Part shown: piece by piece, positions 9,354 through 21,706 of the stretch | Layout: each line of letters starts with the position of its first letter | Position numbering within the stretch: the stretch's first letter is position 1 | Assembly: GCF_040939455.1 (NCBI RefSeq) | Contig: NC_134119.1 | Span: 72,557,381 to 72,621,380 of the forward strand | Length of the DNA: 64,000 nt | Source: Microcebus murinus | Taxonomy: Eukaryota > Chordata > Mammalia > Primates > Cheirogaleidae | Reading direction: 5' to 3' | Made by a program: the position numbers and the translations under genes | Notes under the pieces: model-generated | What the model was told of the DNA's origin: nothing | Databases searched by the model: none | The model's input: the letters and a program-made list of their open reading frames with translations, nothing else

Positions 9354-12300
9354 CGGCAGACGGGCAGGCAGGGCGCAGTGCGGATCTGGTTGTGTCTACT
9401 CACCCACGGCAGACAGTCAGGCAGGACGCAGTGCGGATCTGGCTGTGTCCACTCACCCACAGGAGACGGGCAGGCAAGGCGCAGTGCGGATCTGGCTGTG
9501 TCCACTCACCCACGGGAGACGGCCAGAGACGGTGCTGTGTGGATCTGGCTATGTCCACTGACCCACGGCAGACGGGCAAGCAGGGCGCAGTGCGGATCTG
9601 GCTGTGTCCACTCACCCACGGGAGACGGGCAGGCAGGGCGCAGTGCGGATCTGGCTGTGTCCACTCACCCACGGGAGACGGGCAGGCAGGGCGCAGTGCG
9701 GATCTGGCTGTGTCCACTCACCCACGGCAGACGGGCAGGCAGGGCGCAGTGTGGATCTGGCTGTGTCCACTCACCCACGGCAGATGGGCATTTAGGGCGC
9801 AGTGCGGATCTGGCTGTGTCCACTCGCCCACGGGAGACGGGCAGGCAGGGCGCAGTGCGGATCTGGCTGAGTCCACTCACCCACGGGAGACGGGCAGGCA
9901 GGGCGCAGTGCGGATCTGGCTGTGTACACTAACCCACGGGAGACGGGCAGAGAGGGTGCTGTGTGGATATGGCTATGTCCACTGACCCACGGCAGATGGG
10001 CAAGCAGGGCGCAGTGCGGATCTGGCTGTGTCCACTCGCCCACGGCAGAGGGGCAGGCAGGGCGCAGTGTGGATCTGGCTTTGTCCACTCACCCACGGCA
10101 GACGGTCAGGCAGGGTACAGTGCGGCTCTGGCTGTGTCCAGTCACCCACGGCAGACGGGCAGGCAGGGCGCAGTGTGGATCTGGCTGTGTCCACTCACCC
10201 ACGGCAGACGGTAAGGCAGGGCGCAGTGCGGATCTGGCTGTGTCCACTCGCCCACGGCAGAAGGGCAGGCAGGGCGAAGTGTGGATCTGGCTGTGTCCAC
10301 TCACCCACGGCAGACGGTCAGGCAGGGCGCAGTGCGGATCTGGCTGTGTCCACTCGCCCACGGCAGACGGGCAGGCAGGGCGCAGTGCGGATCTGGCTGT
10401 GTCCACTCGCCCACGCGAGACGGGCAGGCAGGGCGCAGTGCGGATCTGGCTGTGTCCACTCGCCCACGGGAGACGGGCAGGCAGGGCGCAGTGCGGATCT
10501 GGCTGTGTCCACTCACCCAAGGGAGACGGGCAGGCAGGACGCAGTGCGGATCTGGCTGTGTCCACTCACCCACGGGAGACGGGCAGGCAGGGCGCAGTGC
10601 GGATATGGCTGTGTCCACTCACCCACGGGAGACGGGCAGGCAGGGCGCAGTGCGGATATGGCTGTGTCCACTCACCCACGGCAGACGGTCAGGCAGGGTG
10701 CAGTGCGGATCGGCTGTGTCCACTCACCCACGGCAGACGGGCAGGCAGGGTGCAGTGCGGATCTGGCTGTATCGACTCGCCCACGGTACACGGGCAGGCA
10801 GGGCGCAGTGCGGATCTGGCTGTGTCCACTCACCCACGGGAGACGGGCAGGCAGGGCTCAGTGCGGATCTGGCTGTGTCCACTCACCGACGGGAGACGGA
10901 GAGGGAAGGCGCAGTGCGGATCTGGCTGTGTCCACTCACCCACGGGAGACGGGCAGGCAGGGCGCATTGCGGATCTGGCTGTGTCCACTCACCCAGGGGA
11001 GACGGGCAGGCAAGGCGCAGTGCGGATCTGGCTGTGTCCACTCACCCACGGGAGACGGGCAGGCAGGGCGCAGTGCGGATCTGGCTGTGTCCACTCACCC
11101 AGGGGAGACGGGCAGGCAAGGCGCAGTGTGGATCTGGCTGTGTCCACTCACCCACGGGAGACAGGCAGAGAGGGTGCTGTGTGGATATGGCTATGTCCAC
11201 TTACCCACGGCAGATGAGCAGGCAGGGCGCAGTGCAGATCTGGCTGTGTCCACTCCCCCACGGCAGACGGTCCGGCAGGGTGCAGTGCGGATCTGGCTGT
11301 GTCCACTCACCCACGGGAGACGGGCAGGCAGGGCGCAGTGCGGATCTGGCTGTGTCCACTCACCAACGTGAGACGGGCAGGCAAGGCGCAGTGCGGATCT
11401 GGCTGTGTCCACTCACCCACGGGAGACGGGCAGGCAGGGCGCAGTGCGGATCCGGCTGTGTCCACTCACCCACGGGAGATGGGCAGACACTGTGCTGTGT
11501 CGATCTGGCTATGTCCACTGACCCACGGCAGACGGGCAGGCAGGGCGCAGTACGGATCTGGCTGTGTCCACTCACCCACGGCAGGCGGTAACGCAGGGCG
11601 CAGTGCGGATCTGGCTGCGTCCACTCACCCACGGCAGATGGTCAGGCAGGGCGCAGTGCGGATCTGGCTGTGTCCACTCACCAACGGCAGACGGTCAGGC
11701 AGGGCGCAGTGCGGATCTGGCTGTGTCTACTCGCCCTCGGCAGACGGTCAGGCAGGGCGCAGTGCAGATCTGGCTGTGTCCACTCACCGACGGGAGACGG
11801 GATGGCAGGGCGCAGTGCGGATCTGGCTGTGTCCACTCACCCACGGGAGACGGGCAGGCAGGGCGCAGTGCGGATCTGGCTGTGTCCACTCACCCAGGGG
11901 AGACGGGCAGGCCAGGCCTAGTGTGGATCTGGCTGTGTCCACTCACCCACGGGAGACGGGCAGAAAGGGTGCTTTGTGGATATGGCTATGTTCACCGACC
12001 CACGGCAGACTGGCAGGCAGGGCGCAGTGCGGATCTGGCTGTGTCCACTCACCCACGGCAGACGGTCAGGCAGGGTGCAGTGCGGATCTGGCTGTGTCCA
12101 CTCACCCACGGGAGACGGGCAGGCAGGGCGCAGTGCAGATCTGGCAGTGTCCACTCACCCACGTGAGACGGGCAGGCAAGGCGCAGTGCGGATCTGGCTG
12201 TGTCCACTCACCCACGGCAGACGGTCAGGCAGGGCGCAGTGCGTATCTGGCTGTGTCCACTCACCCACGGCAGACGGGCAGGCAGGGAGCAGTGTGATTT

Positions 12301-14331
12301 TGGCTGTGTCCACTCACCCACGGCAGATGGTCAGGCAGGGCGCAGTGCGGATCTGGCTGTGTCCACTCACCCACGGCAGATGGGCAGTTAGTGCGCAGTG
12401 CGGATCTGGCTGTGTCCACTCACCCACGGGAGACGGGCAGGCAATGCGCAGTTTGGATCTGGCTGTGTCCACTCCCCCAAGGGAGACGGGCAGAGAGGGT
12501 GCTGTGTAGATATGGCTATGTCCACTGACCCACGGCAGACGGGCAGGCAGGGCGCAGTGCGGATCTGGCTGTGTCCACTCACCCACGGGAGACGGGCAGG
12601 CAGGGCGCAGTGCGGATCCGGCTGTGTCCACTAACCCACGGGATATGGGCAGAGACGGTGCTGTGTGGATCTCGCTATGTCCACTGACCCACGGCAGACG
12701 GGCAGGCAGGCCAGTACGGATCTGGCTGTGTCCACTCACCCACGGGAGGCGGTCAGGCAGGGCGCAGTGCGGATCTGGCTGTGTACACTCACCCACAGCA
12801 GGCGGTCAGGCAGGGCGCAGTGTGGATCTGGCTGTGTCCACTCGCCCACGGCAGACGGGCAGGCAGGGCGCAGTGCGGATTTGGCTGTGTCCACTCGCCC
12901 ACGGGAGACGGGCAGGCAGGGCTCAGTGCGGATCTGGCTGTGTCCACTCACCCACGGCAGACGGGCAGGCAGGGCGCAGTGCGGATTTGGCTGTGTCCAC
13001 TCGCCCACGGGAGACGGGCAGGCAGGGCCCAGTGCGGATCTGGCTGTGTCCACTCACCCACGGCAGACGGCCAGGCAGTGCGCAGTGCGGATCTGGCTGT
13101 GTCCACTCACCCACGGGAGACGGGCAGGCAGGGCGCAGTGCGGATCTGGCTGTGTCCACTCACCCACGGGAGACGGGCAGGCAGGGCGCAGTGCGGATCT
13201 GGCTGTGTCCACTCTCCGACGGGAGACGGGCAGGGAAGGCACAGTGCGGATCTGGCTGTGTCCACTCACCCACGGGAGACGGGCCGGCAGGGCACAGTGC
13301 GGATCTGGCTGTGTCCACTCACCCATGGGAGACGGGCAGGAAGGGCGCAGTGCGGATCTGGCTGTGTCCACTCACCCACGGAAGACGGGCAGGCAAGGCG
13401 CAGTGTGGATCTGGCTGTGTCCACTCACCCACGGGAGACGGGCAGAGAGGGTGCTGTGTAGATATGGCTATGTCCACTGACCCACGGCAGACGGGCAGGC
13501 AGGGCGCAGTGCGGATCTTGCTGTGTCCACTCACCCACGGCAGACGGTCAGGCAGGGTGCAGTGCGGATCTGGATGTGTCCACTCACCCACGGGAGACGG
13601 GCAGACAGGGCGCAGTGCGGATCTGGCTGTGTCCACTCGCCCACGGGAGACGGGCAGGCAAGGCGCAGTGCGGATCTGGCTGTGTCCACTCACCCACGGG
13701 AGACGGGCTGGCAGGGCGCAGTGCGGATCTGGCTGTGTCCACTCACCCAGGGGAGACGGGCAGGCAAGGCGCAGTGTGGATCTGGCTGTGTCCACTCACC
13801 CACGGGAGACAGGCAGAGAGGGTGCTGTGTGGATATGGCTATGTCCACTTACCCACGGCAGACGGGCAGGCAGGGCGCAGTGCAGATCTGGCTGTGTCCA
13901 CTCCCCTCGGCAGACGGTCAGGCAGGGTGCAGTGCGGATCTGGCTGTGTCCACTCACCCATGGCAGACGGGCAGGCAGGGCGCAGTGTGGATCTGGCTGT
14001 TTCCACTCACCCACGGCAGACGGTCAGGCAGGGCGCAGTGCGGATCTGGCTGTGTCCACTCTCCGATGGGAGAGGGGCAGGGAAGGCACAGTGCGGATCT
14101 GGCTGTGTCCCCTCACCTACTGGAGACGGGCAGGCAGGGCGCAGTGCGGATCTGGCTGTGTCCACTCACCCAAGGCAGTCGGTCAGGCAGGGTGCAGTGC
14201 GGATCTGGCTGTGTCCACTAACCCACGGGACATGGGAAGGCAAGGCGCAGTGCGGATCTGGCTGTGTCCACTCACCCACGGGAGATAGGCAGGCAGCGCG
14301 CAGTGCGGATCCGGCTGTGTCCACTCACCCA
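9354..14331 (+). repeat. Satellite segment S7 (94 monomers)
   Basis: 4978 bp, 94 x 53 minus 4. Deletions: 1 base near 10711 (GGATCGGCTG), 2 bases near 12710 (GGCAGGCCAGTACGG) and 1 base near 13905 (CACTCCCCTCGG). Much of it aligns with S10; S10 has about seven extra monomers near 17920..18290. The last 564 bases are the S0 sequence, while the S10 end is different, so the right end has been exchanged. Confidence 0.92.
9791..9797 (+). repeat. TTTAGGG inside a satellite monomer
   Basis: A monomer reads GATGGGCATTTAGGGCGC where consensus reads GACGGGCAGGCAGGGCGC. Three adjacent substitutions create TTTAGGG on the + strand, opposite in orientation to the telomeric blocks. Copies occur near 17092, 22515, 30849, 35238, 36949 and 55978. 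A related subtype (GGGAAGTTAGGGCGC, e.g. near 28791) also contains TTAGGG. Chance origin is possible. Confidence 0.7.
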
Positions 14332-14470
14332 CTAACCCTAACCCTAACCCTAACCCTAACCATAACCCTAACCCTAACCCTCTAACCCTAACCCTAACCC
14401 TAACCCTAACCCTAACCCTCTAACCCTAACCGTAACCCTAACCCTAACCCTAACCCTAACCCTAACCCTA
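14332..14470 (-). repeat. Interstitial telomeric block T8 (class A)
   Basis: 139 bp, class A marker order, right edge CCCTA. One private CCGTAA hexamer near 14431. This block lies exactly 13,767 bp after T1, as do the satellite segments on either side. Confidence 0.97.
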
Positions 14471-15530
14471 CGGCAGACGGGCAGGCAGGGCGCAGTGCGG
14501 ATCTGGCTGTGTCCACTCACCCACGGCAGACGGTCAGGCAGGATGCAGTGCGGATCTGGCTGTGTCCACTCACCCACAGGAGACGGGCAGGCAAGGCGCA
14601 GTGCTGATATGGCTGTGTCCACTCACCCACGGGAGACGGGCAGAGACGGTGCTGTGTGGATCTGGCTATGTCCACTGACCCACGGAAGACGGGCAAGCAG
14701 GGCGCAGTGCGGATCTGGCTGTGTCCACTCACCCTCGGGCGACGGGCAGGCAGGGCGCAGTGCGGATCTGGCTGTGTCCACTCACCCACGGGATACAGGC
14801 AGGCAGGGCGCAGTGCGGATCTGGCTGTGTCCACTCACCCATGGGAGACGGGCAGGCAGTGCGCAGTGCGGATCTGGCTGTGTCCACTCACCCATGGGAG
14901 ATGGGCAGGCAGGGCGCAGTGCGGATCTGGCTGTGTCCACTCACGCAGGGGAGATGGGCAGGCAAGGCGCAGTGTAGATCTAGCTGTGTCCACTCACCAA
15001 CGGGAGAGGGGCAGAGTGGGTGCTGTGTGGATCTGGCTTTGTCCACTGACCCACGGGAGATGGGAAGTCAGCGCGCAGTGCGGATCTGGCTGTGTCCACT
15101 CACCCACGGCAGACGGGCAGGCAGGGCGCAGTGCAGATTTGGCTGTGTCCACTCACCCACGGGAGGCGGTCAGGCAAGGCGCAGTGGGGATCTGGCTGTG
15201 TCCACTCACCCACGGGAGACGGGCAGAGACGGTGCTGTGTGGATCTGGCTATGTCCACTGACCCACGGCAGACGGGCAGGCAGGGCGCAGTGCGGATCTG
15301 GCTGTGTCCACTCACCCACGGCAGACGGGCAGGCAGGGCACATTGCGGATCTGGCTGTGTCCACTCACACACGGAAGACGGTCAGGCAGGGTGCAGTGCG
15401 GATCTGGCTGTGTCCACTCACCCACGGGACACGGGCAGGCAAGGCGCAGTGCGGATCTGGCTGTGTGCACTCACCCACGGGAGATAGGCAGGCAGCGCGC
15501 AGTGCGGATCCGGCTGTGTCCACTCACCCA
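14471..15530 (+). repeat. Satellite segment S8 (20 monomers)
   Basis: 1060 bp, the fourth copy of the 20-monomer segment. It keeps the GTGCTGATATGG marker of S1 (near 14601), and no indel separates the two. Confidence 0.95.
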
Positions 15531-15743
15531 CTAACCCTAACCATAACCCTAACCCTAACCCTAACCCTAACCCTCTAACCCTAACCCTAACCCTAACCCT
15601 AACCCTAACCCTAAGCCTAACCCTAACCCTAACCCTAACCCTCTAACCCTAACCCTAACCCTAACCCTAACCCTAACCCTAACCCTAACCCCCTAACCCT
15701 AACCCTAACCCTAACCCTAACCCTAACCCTAACCCTAACCTTA
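15531..15743 (-). repeat. Interstitial telomeric block T9 (class B)
   Basis: 213 bp, class B marker order (CCATAA, CCCTCTAA, AAGCCTAA, CCCTCTAA, CCCCCTAA, CCTTA). One hexamer longer than T2 and T6. Confidence 0.97.
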
Positions 15744-16485
15744 CGGCAGACGGGCAGGCAGGGCGCCGTGCGGATCTGGCTGTGTCCACTCACCCATGGC
15801 AGACGGTCAGGCAGTACGCAGTGCGGATCTGGCTGTGTCCACTCACCCACAGGAGACGGGCAGGCAAGGCGCAGTGCGGATCTGGCTGTGTCCACTCACC
15901 CACGGGAGACGGGCAGAGACTGTGCTGTGTGGATCTGGCTATGTCCACTGACCCACGGCAGACGGGCAAGCAGGGCGCAGTGCGGATCTGGCTGTGTCCA
16001 CTCACCCACGGGAGACGGGCAGGCAGGGCGCAGTGCGGATCTGGCTGTGTCCACTCACCCATGGGAGACGGGCAGGCAGGGCACAGTGCGGTACTGGCAG
16101 TGTCCACTCACCCACGTGAGACGGGCAGTCAAGGCGAAGTGCGGATCTGGCTGTGTCCACTCACCCACAGGAGACGGGCAGGCTGGGCGCAGTGCGGATC
16201 TGGCTGTGTCCACTCACCCACGGCAGACGGTCAGGCAGGGTTCAGTGCGGATCTGGCTGTGTCCGCTCACCCACGGGAGACGGGCAGGCAGGGCGCAGTG
16301 CGGATCTGGCTGTGTCCACTCACCCACGGGAGACGGGCAGGCAGGGCGCAGTGTGGATCTGGCTGTGTCCACTCACCCACGGCAGACGGTCAGGCAGGGT
16401 GCAGTGCGGATCTGGCTGTGTCCACTCACCCACGGGAGATAGGCAGGCAGCGCGCAGAGCGGATCCGGCTGTGTCCACTCACCCA
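15744..16485 (+). repeat. Satellite segment S9 (14 monomers)
   Basis: 742 bp, aligned with S6 without indels. It shares CACCCATGGCAGACGG near its start with S2, where S6 has CACCCACGGCAG, and has a private GGGCAGTCAAGG near 16125. Final monomer CGCGCAGAGCGGATCC. Confidence 0.94.
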
Positions 16486-16654
16486 CTAACCCTAACCCTA
16501 ACCCTAACCCTAACCCTAACCCTAACCCTAACCCTAACCCTAACCCTCTAACCCTAACCCTAACCCTAACCCTAACCCTAACCCTAACCCCTTAACCCTA
16601 ACCCTAACCCTAACCCTAACCCTAACCCTAACCCTAACCCTAACCCTAACCTTA
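16486..16654 (-). repeat. Interstitial telomeric block T10 (class C)
   Basis: 169 bp, one CCCTCTAA and one CCCCTTAA, right edge CCTTA, no AAGCCTAA. Same total length as T7, but the hexamers are shared out differently on the two sides of the CCCTCTAA interruption. Confidence 0.97.
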
Positions 16655-19600
16655 CGGCAGACGGGCAGGCAGGGCGCAGTGCGGATCTGGTTGTGTCTAC
16701 TCACCCACGGCAGACAGTCAGGCAGGATGCAGTGCGGATCTGGCTGTGTCCACTCACCCACAGGAGACGGGCAGGCAAGGCGCAGTGCGGATCTGGCTGT
16801 GTCCACTCACCCACGGGAGACGGCCAGAGACGGTGCTGTGTGGATCTGGCTATGTCCACTGACCCACGGCAGACGGGCAAGCAGGGCGCAGTGCGGATCT
16901 GGCTGTGTCCACTCACCCACGGGAGACGGGCAGGCAGGGCGCAGTGCGGATCTGGCTGTGTCCACTCACCCACGGGAGACGGGCAGGCAGGGCGCAGTGC
17001 GGATCTGGCTGTGTCCACTCACCCACGGCAGACGGGCAGGCAGGGCGCAGTGTGGATCTGGCTGTGTCCACTCACCCACGGCAGATGGGCATTTAGGGCG
17101 CAGTGCGGATCTGGCTGTGTCCACTCGCCCACGGGAGACGGGCAGGCAGGGCGCAGTGCGGATCTGGCTGAGTCCACTCACCCACGGGAGACGGGCAGGC
17201 AGGGCGCAGTGCGGATCTGGCTGTGTACACTAACCCACGGGAGACGGGCAGAGAGGGTGCTGTGTGGATATGGCTATGTCCACTGACCCACGGCAGATGG
17301 GCAAGCAGGGCGCAGTGCGGATCTGGCTGTGTCCACTCGCCCACGGCAGAGGGGCAGGCAGGGCGCAGTGTGGATCTGGCTTTGTCCACTCACCCACGGC
17401 AGACGGTCAGGCAGGGTACAGTGCGGCTCTGGCTGTGTCCAGTCACCCACGGCAGACGGGCAGGCAGGGCGCAGTGTGGATCTGGCTGTGTCCACTCACC
17501 CACGGCAGACGGTAAGGCAGGGCGCAGTGCGGATCTGGCTGTGTCCACTCGCCCACGGCAGAAGGGCAGGCAGGGCGAAGTGTGGATCTGGCTGTGTCCA
17601 CTCACCCACGGCAGACGGTCAGGCAGGGCGCAGTGCGGATCTGGCTGTGTCCACTCGCCCACGGCAGACGGGCAGGCAGGGCGCAGTGCGGATCTGGCTG
17701 TGTCCACTCGCCCACGCGAGACGGGCAGGCAGGGCGCAGTGCGGATCTGGCTGTGTCCACTCGCCCACGGGAGACGGGCAGGCAGGGCGCAGTGCGGATC
17801 TGGCTGTGTCCACTCACCCAAGGGAGACGGGCAGGCAGGACGCACTGCGGATCTGGCTGTGTCCACTCACCCACGGGAGACGGGCAGGCAGGGCGCAGTG
17901 CGGATATGGCTGTGTCCACTCACCCAGGGGAGACGGGCAGGCAAGGCGCAGTGTGGATCTGGCTGTGTCCACTCACCCACGGGAGACGGGCAGAGAGGTT
18001 GTTGTGTGGATATGGCTATGTCCACTGACCAACGGCAGACGGGTAGGCTGAGCGCAGTGCGGATCTGGCTGTGTCCACTCACCCACGGCAGACGGTCAGG
18101 CAGGGTGCAGTGCGGATCTGGCTGTGTCCACTCACCCACGGGAGATGGGCAGGCAGGGCGCAGTGCGGATCTATCTGTGTCCACTCACCCACGTGAGACG
18201 GGCAGGCAAGGCGCAGTGCGGATCTGGCTGTGTCCACTCACCCACGGAAGACGGTCAGGCAGGACGCAGTGCGGATCCTGCTGTGTCCACTCACCCACGG
18301 CAGACGGGCAGGCAGGGCGCAGTGTGGATCTGGCTGTTTCCACTCACCCACGGCAGACGGTCAGGCAGGGTGCAGTGCGGATCGGCTGTGTCCACTCACC
18401 CACGGCAGACGGGCAGGCAGGGTGCAGTGCGGATCTGGCTGTATCGACTCGCCCACGGTACACGGGCAGGCAGGGCGCAGTGCGGATCTGGCTGTGTCCA
18501 CTCACCCACGGGAGACGGGCAGGCAGGGCTCAGTGCGGATCTGGCTGTGTCCACTCACCGACGGGAGACGGAGAGGGAAGGCGCAGTGCGGATCTGGCTG
18601 TGTCCACTCACCCACGGGAGACGGGCAGGCAGGGCGCATTGCGGATCTGGCTGTGTCCACTCACCCAGGGGAGACGGGCAGGCAAGGCGCAGTGCGGATC
18701 TGGCTGTGTCCACTCACCCACGGGAGACGGGCAGGCAGGGCGCAGTGCGGATCTGGCTGTGTCCACTCACCCAGGGGAGACGGGCAGGCAAGGCGCAGTG
18801 TGGATCTGGCTGTGTCCACTCACCCACGGGAGACAGGCAGAGAGGGTGCTGTGTGGATATGGCTATGTCCACTTACCCACGGCAGACGAGCAGGCAGGGC
18901 GCAGTGCAGATCTGGCTGTGTCCACTCCCCCACGGCAGACGGTCCGGCAGGGTGCAGTGCGGATCTGGCTGTGTCCACTCACCCACGGGAGACGGGCAGG
19001 CAGGGCGCAGTGCGGATCTGGCTGTGTCCACTCACCAAAGTGAGACGGGCAGGCAAGGCGCAGTGCGGATCTGGCTGTGTCCACTCACCCACGGGAGACG
19101 GGCAGGCAGGGCGCAGTGCGGATCCGGCTGTGTCCACTCACCCACGGGAGATGGGCAGACACTGTGCTGTGTCGATCTGGCTATGTCCACTGACCCACGG
19201 CAGACGGGCAGGCAGGGCGCAGTACGGATCTGGCTGTGTCCACTCACCCACGGCAGGCGGTAACGCAGGGCGCAGTGCGGATCTGGCTGTGTCCACTCAC
19301 CCACGGCAGATGGTCAGGCAGGGCGCAGTGCGGATCCGGCTGTGTCCACTCACCAACGGCAGACGGTCAGGCAGGGCGCAGTGCGGATCTGGCTGTGTCT
19401 ACTCGCCCTCGGCAGACGGTCAGGCAGGGCGCAGTGCAGATCTGGCTGTGTCCACTCACCGACGGGAGACGGGATGGCAGGGCGCAGTGCGGATCTGGCT
19501 GTGTCCACTCACCCACGGGAGACGGGCAGGCAGGGCGCAGTGCGGATCTGGCTGTGTCCACTCACCCAGGGGAGACGGGCAGGCCAGGCCTAGTGTGGAT

Positions 19601-21473
19601 CTGGCTGTGTCCACTCACCCACGGGAGACGGGCAGAGAGGGTGCTTTGTGGATATGGCTATGTTCACCGACCCACGGCAGACGGGCAGGCAGGGCGCAGT
19701 GCGGATCTGGCTGTGTCCACTCACCCACGGCAGACGGTCAGGCAGGGTGCAGTGCGGATCTGGCTGTGTCCACTCACCCACGGGAGACGGGCAGGCAGGG
19801 CGCAGTGCAGATCTGGCAGTGTCCACTCACCCACGTGAGACGGGCAGGCAAGGCGCAGTGCGGATCTGGCTGTGTCCACTCACCCACGGCAGACGGTCAG
19901 GCAGGGCGCAGTGCGTACCTGGCTGTGTCCACTCACCCACGGCAGACGGGCAGGCAGGGTGCAGTGTGATTTTGGCTGTGACCACTCACAACGGCAGATG
20001 GTCAGGCAGGGCGCAGTGCGGATCTGGCTGTGTCCACTCACCCACGGCAGATGGGCAGTTAGTGCGCAGTGCGGATCTGGCTGTGTCCACTCACCCACGG
20101 GAGACGGGCAGGCAATGCGCAGTTTGGATCTGGCTGTGTCCACTCCCCCAAGGGAGACGGGCAGAGAGGGTGCTGTGTAGATATGGCTATGTCCACTGAC
20201 CCACGGCAGACGGGCAGGCAGGGCGCAGTGCGGATCTGGCTGTGTCCACTCACCCACGGGAGATGGGCAGGCAGGGCGCAGTGCGGATCCGGCTGTGTCC
20301 ACTAACCCACGGGATATGGGCAGAGACGGTGCTGTGTGGATCTCGCTATGTCCACTGACCCACGGCAGACGGGCAGGCAGGCCAGTACGGATCTGGCTGT
20401 GTCCACTCACCCACGGCAGGCGGTCAGGCAGGGCGCAGTGTGGATCTGGCTGTGTCCACTCGCCCATGGCAGACGGGCAGGCAGGGCGCAGTGCGGATTT
20501 GGCTGTGTCCACTCGCCCACGGGAGACGGGCAGGCAGGGCTCAGTGCGGATCTGGCTGTGTCCACTCACCCACGGCAGACGGGCAGGCAGGGCGCAGTGC
20601 GGATTTGGCTGTGTCCACTCGCCCACGGGAGACGGGCAGGCAGGGCCCAGTGCGGATCTGGCTGTGTCCACTCACCCACGGCAGACGGCCAGGCAGGGCG
20701 CAGTGCGGATCTGGCTGTGTCCACTCACCCACGGGAGACGGGCAGGCAGGGCGCAGTGCGGATCTGGCTGTGTCCACTCACCCACGGGAGACGGGCAGGC
20801 AGGGCGCAGTGCGGATCTGGCTGTGTCCACTCTCCGACGGGAGACGGGCAGGGAAGGCACAGTGCGGATCTGGCTGTGTCCACTCACCCACTGGAGACGG
20901 GCCGGCAGGGCACAGTGCGGATCTGGCTGTGTCCACTCACCCACGGGAGACGGGCAGGAAGGGCGCAGTGCGGATCTGGCTGTGTCCACTCACCCACGGA
21001 AGACGGGCAGGCAAGGCGCAGTGTGGATCTGGCTGTGTCCACTCACCCACGGGAGACGGGCAGAGAGGGTGCTGTGTAGATATGGCTATGTCCACTGACC
21101 CACGGCAGACGGGCAGGCAGGGCGCAGTGCGGATCTTGCTGTGTCCACTCACCCACGGCAGACGGTCAGGCAGGGTGCAGTGCGGATCTGGATGTGTCCA
21201 CTCACCCACGGGAGACGGGCAGACAGGGCGCAGTGCGGATCTGGCTGTGTCCACTCGCCCACGGGAGACGGGCAGGCAGGGCGCAGTGTGGATCTGGCTG
21301 TGTCCACTCACCCACGGCAGACGGTCAGGCAGGGTGCAGTGCGGATCTGGCTGTGTCCACTCACCCACGGGACACGGTAAGGCAAGGCGCAGTGCGGATC
21401 TGGCTGTGTCCACTCACCCACGGGAGATAGGCAGGCAGCGCGCAGTGCGGATCCGGCTGTGTCCACTCACCCA
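16655..21473 (+). repeat. Satellite segment S10 (91 monomers)
   Basis: 4819 bp, 91 x 53 minus 4. Deletions: 1 base near 18383 (GGATCGGCTG), 1 near 19990 (CACTCACAACGG) and 2 near 20385 (GGCCAGTACGG). It is the long form of S19 and S28: those lack about 794 bp corresponding to about 18325..19120. The right end (GGACACGGTAAGG, then the pre-telomeric monomer) is the form preceding all class D blocks. Confidence 0.92.
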
Positions 21474-21706
21474 CTAACCCTAACCCTAACCCTAACCCTA
21501 ACCCTCTAACCCTAACCCTAACCCTAACCCTAACCCTAACCCTAACCCTCTAACCCTAACCCTAACCCTAACCCTAACCCTAACCCTATCCCTAACCCTC
21601 TAACCCTAACCCTAACCCTAACCCTAACCCTAACCCTCACCATATCCCTAACCCCTTAACCCTAACCCTAACCCTAACCCTAACCCTAACCCTAACCCTA
21701 ACCTTA
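21474..21706 (-). repeat. Interstitial telomeric block T11 (class D)
   Basis: 233 bp, about 39 hexamers. Class D markers: three CCCTCTAA interruptions, CCCTATCCCTAA, a CTCACC hexamer, CCCCTTAA, and right edge CCTTA. The T11 subtype has CACCATATCCC, shared with T20 and T29 only. Confidence 0.97.

Noticed and set aside
9791..9797. Plant-type telomere repeat (TTTAGGG)
   Set aside because: It occurs once per monomer of one subtype, never in tandem, and all tandem blocks are the 6-base CCCTAA type.
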